A stretch of 64,000 bases of DNA from NCBI GenBank assembly GCA_028386065.3, contig JAKUCV010003526.1, positions 122,221 to 186,220 of the forward strand, read 5' to 3'. The position numbers were made by a program, and so were the translations under genes. Positions 44,821 through 54,140 of the stretch are shown piece by piece (position 1 is the first letter of the stretch; every line of letters begins with the position of its first letter). A model generated the notes under the pieces. The model was given only the letters and a program-made list of their open reading frames with translations. It searched no databases and was not told the origin of the DNA. This stretch comes from Turnera subulata (taxonomy: Eukaryota; Streptophyta; Magnoliopsida; Malpighiales; Passifloraceae).

Positions 44821-46445
44821 GTGAGCAGACCCGCGACCCGTGTCCTCTGGTCGGGTCGCGCCTTGGATCTTCTGTTGTTGGGCTGGGTAGTTTGGTTGGA
44901 CTTGTGCTGGGCATGGACTCACTGTTCATGGCCCAATCCAGTAAAAAAAAATAAAAAAATAAAATGATATATATATTTATTTATTTAATTTCTAGAATAA
45001 AATCAGTTTTGGAAAAAAATTATATATTATTTCGAGAAAAATATAAAAGGTTTTAATTATAGTGTTTTGAATTATATATATAAATTCCTTGGTTCTTTGA
45101 AAATTAAAATAACTATGTTTGCTTTGAAAAATTAATATTATGTTTATTTGGAAAAGATGTATATATGTAAATATACTTATTTCTGCTGGATATAACTTTG
45201 GGAAGACATATATCTTGAAAATATCTGTTAGTATGGATTTTGGTATCTTGAAAAATATATATATGTATGTATACTTTGATTCTTGGAATTAAAGGTAATT
45301 ATATCTTTGTTTTGAAAATTATTATTATGTTTACAACATGATATGTATATTCTGGAAATTATATATATGTTATTATTATACTAGAAAATTAGGATAATTA
45401 TTAATTTGGAAAAATTATATTATTTTATGAAATGTCTTGATTTAATGGTTTTGGAAATATATTTTTGTAACCTTATATGCATACGATATATTTTCGGTAA
45501 AAGATAATAATAACGGATAGGAACCTGGATGGGTTTTCTCGCAGTATTGGCATCATAGTATACCGATTATGTGCATTTATGTGTATATGTTGTTTTGCTG
45601 TATAGGTTTGGATATCGGGCAGGTTCCCGAGGAGCCGGCTTGGGACCGGTCATTGTTTCCGGAGTTGAGTAATCGGCCAAGGTGAGGATGGATTTCCTTC
45701 ATTTTACTCGGTATTATGTTTTGATGGTTATTGCACTGTTGAGTATTATGTTTGTTGTGGTTTGTTTTGGGATATTGATCCCATTGCCTTGATTATTGTC
45801 GGGATGTTTTTCCCAGTATTTGATTGGTTTTTGGATGTTTTCCTTGAGTCTTTTTGATACAACGGATAAGGGGTTAATTAATAATGAATTGTGATAAGGA
45901 TGTCTATCCTTGGTATTTTGGATAGGGATGTTTATCCCTGTATTTTGGTTAGGGATGTCGATCCCTGTGATTTGATTTCGATGACGATAATATAATTGTC
46001 GCGTGATAAGTAGTGGTACGACTCGATGGTTTAAGACTGTTTCGTGGTGGCCTTGACCTGGGTTCTTGTGATAAGCATGTCTATGCTTGGGATGTCTATC
46101 CCGTGATTATTTTTGGGATGTCTATCCCTGGGTTCGTATTTTTGGGATGTCGATCCCTGGGTTCTCTGGATTTGGTCTGGCACCCGGAATATGTTGAAAA
46201 CCAGGTCTGACCTCTAGCTTATCCGTGACGGGGCCCGGAAAGATAAAATTGGAAATTGGATTTTATTTGAGTTTTCTGGTCTTGGACCAAATTTGGGTCG
46301 AGCCTTTTGGTTTGGCTGTTGTGCCTGTTTTTGACTTGAGTAATTATAGTTGCATATTGATTGTCTTTCCTTCGTCGGTGAGCACTTCGGACTCACCCCT
46401 CACCTGCGGGCTTTCATCCCGTAGGATGAGTTATTTGTGGTACAG
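44821..46445 (+). other. candidate leader introns within the LTR
   Basis: A GC-rich stretch ends CCAAG|GTGAGC (donor at 44821). AT-rich sequence follows to TTGCTGTATAG|GTTTGG (45605/45606). A short GC-rich stretch ends GCCAAG|GTGAGG (donor 45682), and a second T-rich stretch runs to GTGGTACAG|GTTTGG (46445/46446). Both donors and both acceptors fit plant consensus, and composition shifts at the same points. No transcript evidence; inference. Confidence 0.4.
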
Positions 46446-46724
46446 GTTTGGTGCATTCCAGACAGACTGCGGCGTTATCCCTTGGACAGGGCTCGGATCT
46501 ATAGTTTGCATTTGTGTCGCATACAGTGTTTGTGAGTTATTAAGTCTTCCGCTGTGCATTGCTTTTACTATTATTGGGCCATTGGGCCGGTTTTGTTATT
46601 TATGATGTTTCCTATTTTGGGCCGTTGGGCCCGAGTTTCTGATGTATACACTGTATGCTGGGCTTTGTTGGGTTGGGTTGTTACAGTTCCGGCACATGTT
46701 TACTGTGTACGGGGCGTTTCATTT

Positions 46725-46736
46725 TGGTAGCGGAGC
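46725..46736 (+). other. primer-binding-site-like sequence
   Basis: TGGTAGCGGAGC, three bases after the LTR end. It differs at two positions from TGGTATCAGAGC, the initiator-Met tRNA complement. The TRIM at 6843-6854 has the identical variant. Confidence 0.6.
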
Positions 46737-46836
46737 GGGCGTTAGGTCTTGTTGGGCAGTCCTTGTGTGATTGTTGTTCTTGTTTGCATAGTTCGCTCCA
46801 TTTGTTTATTAGTTTATGTCATTTAGTTAGTGCATT

Positions 46837-46926
46837 ATGGATCCAGTCAAGGGACGCCAGCTGTCGCAGAACATACACATAAGAGGTAATGGTGCCATAG
46901 ATAAGCGGAAATATAAATATTATTAA
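46837..46926 (+). pseudogene. short sense ORF at the gag position
   Basis: ATGGATCCAGTCAAGG opens a 29-codon frame (MDPVKGRQLSQ...) about 115 bases after the LTR, where gag should start, then runs into AT-rich sequence and stops. It may be the remaining head of gag before the replaced region. No conserved gag motif is long enough to confirm. Confidence 0.35.
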
Positions 46927-46972
46927 TAATACTAATATTTTGATTACAAGACAGAAATATTACATTGATATT

Positions 46973-47683
46973 TTATATTTTATAAAAATAAAAATACATT
47001 TTTCGCCTTGGAACGACATTGACCCTGAAGCTAGTGGGGTCGTTGTTGATGTTGACTTGGATGCTGTCGCTCCACGAGAACCACATGCCGCCTGCGTTGT
47101 TCTGGCCGGGAAGCTCGAACCGGTTTGCTTGAGGGAACCGGAGTGGGATGGGACCGTGATCGTCTTGAGGCTGCCACTGGGTATCGGTCAAAAGAACCAT
47201 GTTTGGCTTGTATTGGTTCTTCAGGTCCCTCAGAGTACGTGAGAGCTCCTGGGAATGCCTTGCGACTCCTCTGCAGTTCCACACCAGTAGTCGGGCCTTG
47301 GGCCAAGTTACGGGCAGACGAGTCACTCTAGGCATGCTCTGGGCCGTCATCGAGAGTTGGTAGTAGATACCTTGCTCCAAGAAGTGGCAAGTGGACTCCA
47401 GGTTGAACTCCTGAAGCCTTTCGAAGATGAAGAACATGATGGAGTTTGTCGAGCCGTAGTAGGAGGTCCTCAGAGTGCCTTGGTGCTCCAGGAAGAACGT
47501 CTCTTCCATGGGTGTGATGAAGAACCGCGACGAGTAGAGTTCGTCGACGAAGACCAGACGCGGCATCCTGCCGAGCTCGTTCGGTAGTTCTTCTGGACAC
47601 TCGTTGACCATGCTGTATGCCAGACGGTTCCTTCTGCCTAGATTGGCACCTTCGACGAAGAAAACGGAAGAGGGAGCAGGCAT
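46973..47683 (-). CDS. antisense cargo ORF with a LINE-endonuclease-like C-terminal half (gene Y)
   Basis: An intact 236-codon frame runs from ATG 47683 to stop at 46973; an in-frame ATG at 47785 would add 34 residues but lies near the probable transcription start. The first 128 residues or so (MPAPSSVFFVEG...) match no family I know. The second half holds LLVWNCRG, a T-D-T-Q stretch (position of the catalytic E in this family) and NAGGMWFSWSD, resembling the N-terminal half of APE-type LINE endonucleases. The later catalytic motifs are absent, so no nuclease activity is expected. A TATA box at 47796-47803 gives a leader of roughly 85 bases. The frame is antisense to the LTR element. Function unknown. 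Confidence 0.5.
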   Translation of the reverse strand: MPAPSSVFFVEGANLGRRNRLAYSMVNECPEELPNELGRMPRLVFVDELYSSRFFITPMEETFFLEHQGTLRTSYYGSTNSIMFFIFERLQEFNLESTCHFLEQGIYYQLSMTAQSMPRVTRLPVTWPKARLLVWNCRGVARHSQELSRTLRDLKNQYKPNMVLLTDTQWQPQDDHGPIPLRFPQANRFELPGQNNAGGMWFSWSDSIQVNINNDPTSFRVNVVPRRKMYFYFYKI

Positions 47684-47795
47684 TGTGTTTTGGAAGCGTG
47701 TGGTGTTTTGTTTGCTAAACGTTGTCGTTTTGGTTGCCTGGACGTTTTGTTTGCTTTTAAAATGCTTTGATGATTTACACCTCACCGCTCCGTTT

Positions 47796-47803
47796 CTTTT
47801 ATA
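47796..47803 (-). promoter_or_regulatory. TATA box of gene Y
   Basis: Minus strand gagTATAAAAGaaac, about 115 bases above ATG 47683. The sequence upstream (47830-48300) is non-coding and includes a moderately GC-rich stretch at 48040-48290. Confidence 0.55.
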
Positions 47804-48549
47804 CTCTTATGGGGAGCGTGTTTACTGTTTTTGATTTTCAAGATTTGCTTTTTGAAACTTTGCCGTTGCTTCATTTACTGTTGGTTACTTTATACATTTT
47901 TCGGACTACCATGCCAGAGTTTTTCAGCCTTTTTCCATCTCATGATTTTCTTTCGCTCTGGCTACCTTGTCCTTTCTTTCTATGGTTTATCATTATTTTC
48001 TTGCATCTTTTATCACATGCATCCGTGACCGTTGAGGCTAGACTGATGGGACCACACCTCGAGTAAAGCGCATGTGCGACAAGCTTACACCTGTTCGGAC
48101 AGCGTGGAGAGATACGAGTTCTGACAGACGTTCTGGCTCATGCGGAATTTGTGAACAAGTGGGTAACGTTCCTTTCGTGGGACACAGTACGTGCTCGTGA
48201 TCGTCACCGTGCGAGTTAACGGATGTCTTTCCCACGAGGGAGACAGACGACACTGTTAGTTGCGTGTGTTACGTTTCTTGGGTTCGTGAATGTTCACGTC
48301 CGATACGATCACCGATCATGAAATATATTTTTTTTGTTTTAACTTCTTTATATTTTGGTTTTGTTAAATGAGATTTAATTTTTAATTTATTTATATTTGA
48401 TTTTATATTCATATTGTTGATTTTGTTTTGCTTTGAAATGTTTTAAACTTTTTGTTAGCAATGGTTTTCATAACTTAACAAGAGTTTTGATTTTAAAAGA
48501 AAACTTATTTTATTGATTTTATAATAGTTTTATAACGGAGAAGAAGTAC
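47804..48549 (-). other. non-coding stretch between the two antisense ORFs
   Basis: T-rich near gene Y, GC-richer at 48040-48290, very AT-rich at 48310-48545. Small frames here show no family features. It would serve as 3' flank of gene X and promoter of gene Y. Confidence 0.4.
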
Positions 48550-48555
48550 TTTATT
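48550..48555 (-). terminator. polyadenylation signal of gene X
   Basis: Minus strand ctcAATAAAgt overlaps the second stop codon of gene X. Another AATAAA lies about 35 bases further on. Confidence 0.4.
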
Positions 48556-48928
48556 GAGTTACATGCTTCTCTAGGTCTTTTACAAGCTTTTGGACATTTT
48601 TCATGTGAGGGAAGAGCTCCGCGCACGCCAGTTCGATCTGCATCACCGCCGAGCTGATCTTCTTCAGTGAGACGTTCAACTGCGTCAACGTCTACTGCGG
48701 AGTGCTGCTTTCAGCTATCGCCTTGCCCTTCTTATCCTTAGCTTTCTTGGGAGCACGTTTCTTTCGCCGTCTGCTGGAGACGACCATGTGTTCCTTCAGG
48801 CCGACGATGTTCGTCTTGAAGCGCTTCTTTGGAGGTTCTTCATCGGAGCATGTCGGGAAGGCAGTGCCACCGATGTAGCTATTGTTCTCGGAGTCTGAGG
48901 TAGTTCTTGATCTCAGTGGAGAGTCCAT
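48551..48928 (-). pseudogene. antisense small basic protein with one internal TAG (gene X)
   Basis: From ATG 48928 a 78-codon frame ends at TAG (48692-48694), but the same frame stays open for 46 more codons to TAA 48551-48553. The first part has two basic nuclear-localisation-like stretches, PPKKRFKTN and RRRKKRAPKKAKDKK. The part after the TAG reads as an amphipathic, coiled-coil-like helix with leucine, isoleucine and valine spaced three to four apart. TATA (48964-48970) and AATAAA (48550-48555, overlapping the stop) frame the unit. The TAG follows CAG and may be a recent mutation or a readthrough site. No family recognised; its place inside an LTR element suggests captured or element-specific cargo. 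Confidence 0.5.
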
Positions 48929-48963
48929 GACTGTGTGTGAGTATGCTAGTCATGAGGTTTGGT

Positions 48964-48970
48964 TCTTATA
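48964..48970 (-). promoter_or_regulatory. TATA box of gene X
   Basis: Minus strand cctcTATAAGAacc, about 36 bases above ATG 48928, so the leader would be very short. Confidence 0.45.
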
Positions 48971-49085
48971 GAGGACGAGATGTCGCTTAAGGGTATAAGC
49001 GGTATCTCGGGTCGAGTTTGGACACCTGGCAGAGTGTGCCAGAAGCTTATCGTGGTAGGACCCACAGATAAGACGGAATTTCGGG

Positions 49086-49112
49086 GACGAAATTCTTTTA
49101 AAGTGGGTAGAC
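49086..49112 (+). other. polypurine-type end of the internal region
   Basis: gacgaaattcttttaaagtgggtagac precedes the 3' LTR. The ggggacgaaattc...aag form is common at this point in plant chromoviruses. Confidence 0.7.
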
Positions 49113-49784
49113 TGTAACAGCCCGGGTAAAATTTTGGATTTTTACCGGGACTGTAAAAGTTTTTTTACCATGATTTACTATTGAATTAATCTTGGGTAAT
49201 TAATTCAAGGTAAATCGAGCGTCGTTTTTTGAAACCGAGAGTTTTTCCGTGCTCGAGATTTTTCCGTGGATTTTTCGGGCCTAAGTCGGTATTTTTCGGG
49301 TCCCGGGATTTTCGGAAAAATCACACAGGAAAATAACTAAGGGGGTATCAGTTATTTTCTGGTCCGGACCGGACTCGCTCTGTAATGCAGACAGGCTGCA
49401 TTATTGGTTGATCACACGCTGTATAGTGAAATCACAGGCTGAACAGTGTTTTCAACGGTTTATAAAGAGGAAGGCAGAGGAAGAAAGGAAGAAGAGAGGA
49501 AGAGGAGAAGAAAAAGAAAAAGAGAGAGAAGAAAAAAAAAGAGAGAAAAAAAAAAGAGAGAAAAAGAAAAAAAAAAGAAAAAGGGGAAAAAAAAAGTCTT
49601 CCCCTTACAAGTCTGCGGCGTTATCCCTTGGATAGGGCTCGGATCCATAGTTTGCATTTGTGTCGCATACAATGTTTGTGAGTTATTAAGTCTTCCGTTG
49701 TGCATTGCTTTTACTATTATTGGGCCATTGGGCCGGTTTTGTTATTTATGATGTTTCCTATTTTGGGCCATTGGGCCCGAGTTT
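49113..49784 (+). repeat. 3' LTR, internally deleted and truncated
   Basis: 49113-49596 matches 43832 onward through the purine tract. 49614-49784 matches 46465-46640. About 2 kb between them is missing, with TTCCCCTTACAAGTC at the join. The last part of the LTR is absent: LINE-E sequence follows at 49785. Confidence 0.88.
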
Positions 49785-51430
49785 CCATCAGAAACAAATA
49801 CTTGTTCCTCATTCATCTCATTGTTTCGAGCCACAACACCATCAACTAAATGGTGGACTTTACCTAAATTCTTGTGCAATGAACCCGGCTCTGGTGGTCG
49901 CCCAAAACACTCAACTTTAAGGGTAGTATTGTGATTCCCCTTACAAGTCAGTGATCCAGCCGAGCATTCACCATCCTTCCTGCCAACATCTGCATCTTTC
50001 TGACCAATAATCAACCCACTTGCAGCCTTACCCTGCTTCGCATTAGTGATGTCCTTCAAAAGGACATTAGTCTTTTCTTTCAGCAAGATAGCTTTTTCTT
50101 GACCAAGATTAACCACCCTACTACCTTCAATTTCTATTGCCAGCACAGATTCATTAACCACCGCCCTACCCTTTCCTGTCTCAGCTTTAGCTTTTTTCCC
50201 TTCACTGGTGACACTCTCTACTTTTCGACCCACATCCACCTTTAAAGGGATGTTCACCTTTTTACCAGCCTTCTCCCCAACAACCTGCTCATTTTCTTCC
50301 CCCAAATCCCCCAGCACATCAAATCGCGATTTCCCATATCCCCCAGAATTCTCATTAGTTTTCGCTGGAACATTCCTTCTATTTTGAGCTTTCTTCTGCA
50401 CCAACATCCATTGCCCCTTGGATTCAAACACCTCAGGGCGTTCCCGAGGGCTCGCCACTCCCTGATAGAAACAAGGCTTCACAGATGGCTGTTCCTGGTT
50501 CTCCCCTTGAGGTTCTACCTCAGCCACCTTAACAGTCGGACACTCCTCCTCCTTATGCCCATAGAGTCTACAGCCAAAACAAATCAAATGAAGGCCTTCG
50601 TACTCCACTCGCCAAATCCTCCTACTAGCCCGAAATTTAGCCACTAGCGGCTTGGTCAGACCAACCTCAACACAAACTTTAGCAAATTCAGCACGTTCAC
50701 CTGTCAATGTAGCCCTGTCCACCCTCAGCGTTCTCTCTAGTATATTGCCAATGCGATTCAAAGCCATGGTTTCATAATACTCCATTCCGAGATAAGGAAT
50801 ATGAACCCACGCTGCAACACGTTCTATCAAAGCCTCAAACGGGTCAAACCCAGGGTGCCACTTCCTTACCGTGAGGTAGTGGTCTGCCATCGTCCACGGT
50901 CCACCTGCCAACACAGTATCGTGATCCTCCACACAAGCAAAGTTTACCAGAAAGAAATCATTGCCCATCGCAGCAAGTGTGTATGGGCGCCGAGTATTCC
51001 AAACGGTATTCAATCGATTCTGCAGGAATCGATAACCAACCCGTTTACCCAACACTATCATAATCAGAGCGTTCTTCCATCGGCTATACAAGCGTCATTT
51101 CTCCGCCTCAGAAAATCGAACAGAAGGACATTCCAGATCTTCCAAATCATCCTCAGAATCGGATACCACATTGTCATACTCAGACTCCTCAGCTTGATCT
51201 TCCATTTCCGTGTCAGCCACAGCTCGCCCAAGGATTAGCTCCTTGAATGACACTTTACGTTTGGAACCTTCACCAACTTCCTTACCCAAACCATCTCCAA
51301 CCCCCAGAACTTCCATTCCTACAAGCCCCAGAGCCAAGCCTCACCTTCTTATGACTATGACCCAGCACTTATCATCATTCTTCGTCGCTTCACCCTCCTC
51401 CATTAGGGAAGGAGGGTCCCCAGTCGTCAT
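49785..51430 (-). pseudogene. LINE-E ORF1 (DUF4283-like, CCHC knuckle)
   Basis: ATG 51430 opens the frame (MTTGDPPSLMEEGEA). A TGA follows near 51341, with another stop near 51095, after which 449 codons are open, the last dozen lying in the LTR. The DUF4283-like domain shows MGNDFFLVNFACVEDHDTVL, AGGPWTMADHYLTVRKW and VHIPYLGMEYY. The zinc knuckle CFGCRLYGHKEEEC follows at about 50530-50575, then a lysine-rich tail. It binds LINE RNA. It is the partner of ORF2 at 40205-43831. Its end and the start of ORF2 are lost at the LTR element. Confidence 0.85.
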
Positions 51431-52179
51431 TCTCCAGTGCACACCACCTGCTTGCGGAAAAGCGCAAACAAAAAACTAGAAAAAAGAAACTTTCAATTTG
51501 AGAGAATTGCACGCGCTTCATGCGCACCCGTTCCTAACTTTTTTAAAACTTCTTTTGTTTTCTTTATCTATTCTTTTTATATATATAGTTTATTATTGAT
51601 TAGAGAAAAAAAGAAAATAATAAAAGAAAAGATATTACCAATGTAGGTTGGTAGTGAGCGACTTGATTAAACTTGATTCTATGTTAGTTAGGTTTCAAGT
51701 TAGAATCCTTGTGTATATAAAATATCTCATCCATGATGAGCAAGGTGCATGGTCCGAATTGGATCTTGATCAATCAAAGCAACATAGACACTAAATGGGC
51801 AACTAAGAAAAGAAAAGAAATTAAAACATGACAGAACCGTAGAAAACGAGAACACAGGAGCCCATTTTTGCTGGATTCAGTCACACCATTAGATACTACG
51901 GTTTTGACAAAAACAAGTCCCGGGCCTAACGACTCAGTGACGGGCCCTTGCATTATTGCACCGAAAGTTGCTACTGCAAACTTAGCGGTCCAACTGCACC
52001 GGCCATGCTAATACTTATTTTACCATGCAATGTTGGGTACCAGTGAATAGAGAAGCAAATTGAGCCATTTTGTTATTTGATTTCACTATATTTTAAAATA
52101 TAGTTACTAGAGTCTAGAGATAAAGGATTCTCATTTCTTTATTATTTTCTTACCCCTGAACTTTCTTGCCTCTCAGAGC
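51431..52179. other. mostly unassigned; possible SINE near 51640-51780
   Basis: A LINE-E leader and AT-rich sequence. At 51645-51715, gttggtagtgagcgacttg and ggtttcaagttagaatcc loosely resemble pol III A and B boxes; too weak to call. Confidence 0.3.
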
Positions 52180-52761
52180 TTTCCCTAGAAACTCCTTGGC
52201 CCTAAGTCGAGGTCCAAGCTGTATATAGATTCCTTTTCAACCAGGTGAATTTCTCATCATGTTGTAAGTGATCTTCCCACAACGGTAACAAAACTCTAGG
52301 CACTCTTGTCGGATCTTAACTTTATGTTTCTTTCCTAGGTGATCATAAACATGAATGCCTGGTATTAGCGCCCTATGTAGGAGGAATTCAATTCTTATCC
52401 TCACAAAACCGCTCCACCCAATAATACTTTTCAAACTCTCATCAATTTTAAACCAAGCAGAGAACACCTTATACATTTTGTAATTGAATCCAAATCACAG
52501 TTAACCCAAATCGGGATTTGATTGATAGACATATGTGAAAACCAACTACCAAAGTTCAAATGCAATTAGGCATCAATCAATGGATACTACACATAATTTT
52601 ATCATAGTCTGCCTCATATTCAAATCCAACAATGAAAATGTTAATTATGGAGAAGAAATGTGTCGAATAGACTTGGGTATAAGACAGGTCCTGCTGATCA
52701 TGTCTCCAAGAGTTTTGTCCACCCTCTCTTGTGGTGCATCTGTCGGTGCTCTGCCCAAATG

Positions 52762-53348
52762 TAGACCTGGCAAAATGGGCTTTGACACGACAACCCGACA
52801 CGATACGAAATTAATAAGAATAGGTCCGAGATTTTCAACCCATTTAGTTAAATGGGTCGACCCGACATGGCACGAAAATTAGCAGGTCAGGTCGCGGGTT
52901 GCCCGCCCACCCGATGGGTTCCTGTTTATGTCCCGATTATATTTATGGTATAGATATTTTATTGATTTAATACAAAACTTATTTAATATTTAAGGTCAAA
53001 GTTACAAAAATTATCCAAAAATATTTTTCTAAATGCTTTACAACATTATTACAATATGATTCTATAATTTATAATTTTATTTAATATATGAAAAAATTTA
53101 ATTATTTGCCTATTTGCTTAAAAAATACGACGACTTGTGCAAAATAGAAAAATTTCAAACTGATTTTTAGGCTTGTTAGATTTAATAGGTAACCCGCAGG
53201 TCAACCCGAACCCGACAGGATAATAAACGGGTTGGATACAACACGACACGATTATTAAATGGGTTGGGTCGGGTTGAGGAATTGGAACCCGTTTACCTGT
53301 TCAACCCGACACGAACCCCCGACACGATAACACGAATTTCCAAGTCTT
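52762..53348. mobile_element. hAT-like MITE, 587 bp (family copy 2)
   Basis: Starts TAGACCTGGCAAAATGGGC, ends TTTCCAAGTCTT, with the 8-bp duplication CCCAAATG at 52754-52761 and 53349-53356. Closely similar along its length to 37814-38403. Confidence 0.88.
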
Positions 53349-53373
53349 CCCAAATGCACTGTGAAATCTTCTT

Positions 53374-53966
53374 GGGTCAAGCACCTTTTTGGGCTCCCGA
53401 GTTCCGCATTTGTCCCGTTTGTATATCCGGGTGTTTTTATGTCCCTTTTGTATACCCTGGGTTTAGAATTTGGGCCATTTTATATACCTCGGGCAACCCG
53501 ACCGATGACGTGACCATCTGCCCGGGTACAGTTGATATATGTCAGAATTTATTGGAACCACGTGGTAAAAATAGTGGGTCCCACCTATGTTTCCAGAATC
53601 TTAATTTCAAAAATTACGAAAATCGTTTTCTAATTTTTGAATTAAAATACCGGCTGGTTGGTCTGATTTTACTCTCGATGGGCCAACCAGCCGGTATTTC
53701 AATTTAAAAATCGGATAATAATTTTCGTAATTTTAGAAATTAAGATTCTGGAAAAATAGGTAGGTCCCACTATTTTTACCACGTGGTTGCAATAAAATTC
53801 GGACACGTGTCAAGTGTACCCAGATAGATGGCCATGCCATCGGCTGGGCTGCCCCAGGTAGATAAAAGGGCCAAAATTATAAACCCAAAGTATACAAAAG
53901 GGACATAAAAACTCCCTGGTATACAAAGGGGAAGGCACTTGCTGCCACCGAAAAGGTGCTTGACCC
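53374..53966. mobile_element. foldback (MULE-like) element, 593 bp
   Basis: Almost the whole element is one inverted repeat centred near 53665. The ends are GGGTCAAGCACCTTTT and AAAAGGTGCTTGACCC. The 10-bp duplication AAATCTTCTT lies at 53364-53373 and 53967-53976. Confidence 0.88.
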
Positions 53967-54140
53967 AAATCTTCTTCCCTGAAGGCGTCTTCATATATCT
54001 CCATGTCTGCTTTGAACGAGACGATGGGAAGGTGCTGCCTGAACTGAAATGAACTTGCAGAGCCTCGTACAAAGGGGAAGGCACTTGCTGCTACCGTAGC
54101 TAGAGGAATTGAAACCCCAACCTGACGGATCCAAAGCAAT

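Larger units (their letters stand above)
43832..46721 (+). repeat. 5' LTR of the chromovirus-like element, 2.9 kb
   Basis: Begins TGTAACAGCCCGGG and ends GGGGCGTTTCA, three bases before the primer-site-like sequence. The related solo LTR ends GGGCGTTTCA as well, which supports this end over an earlier TGTTACA at about 46680. Order: U3, TATA (44180), A/G-only tract, GC-rich leader, AT-rich stretch, short tandem repeats (45780-46160), terminal part. Confidence 0.8.
43832..49784 (+). mobile_element. chromovirus-like LTR element with gag-pol replaced by antisense cargo
   Basis: 5' LTR 43832-46721, a primer-site-like TGGTAGCGGAGC at 46725-46736, an internal region of 2.4 kb, a polypurine-type end (ggacgaaattcttttaaagtgggtagac) and a 3' LTR beginning 49113. 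The internal region has no RT, protease or integrase. It holds two minus-strand reading frames, each with a TATA box. The 3' LTR is shortened by an internal deletion and lacks its terminus, so no target duplication can be read. It sits inside LINE-E. Confidence 0.8.
52180..54004 (-). pseudogene. LINE-G ORF1, split by two MITEs
   Basis: The N-terminus starts at ATG 54004 (MEIYEDAFREED) and runs to the foldback element; 17 bases (53357-53373) continue it; after the hAT MITE it resumes at 52753. Setting aside both insertions and one copy of each target duplication gives a frame with DKTLGDMISRTCLIPKSI, later SWFSHMSINQIPI and the knuckle CYRCGKITYNMM (near 52260). Each matches, in the same order, the ORF1 at 7804-8500, so the two LINEs are one family. 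Frameshifts and stops lie between 52480 and 52690. No ORF2 was found downstream. Confidence 0.75.

Noticed and set aside
44487..44954. GC-rich 155-codon plus-strand frame (and overlapping frames on both strands)
   Set aside because: It lies in the LTR leader, has open frames in several phases because of GC content, runs into an A tract and shows no family features.
46679..46685. TGTTACA as the end of the chromovirus-like LTR
   Set aside because: It mirrors the LTR start TGTAACA, but the primer-site-like sequence lies 40 bases further on, and the related solo LTR ends GGGCGTTTCA, as does 46711-46721.
46013..46882. Plus frames near the LTR end
   Set aside because: They cover LTR repeats and the proposed leader intron; tandem repeat translation only.
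51640..51780. SINE
   Set aside because: Pol III box matches are weak and there is no clear tail or target duplication; mentioned only as a possibility.
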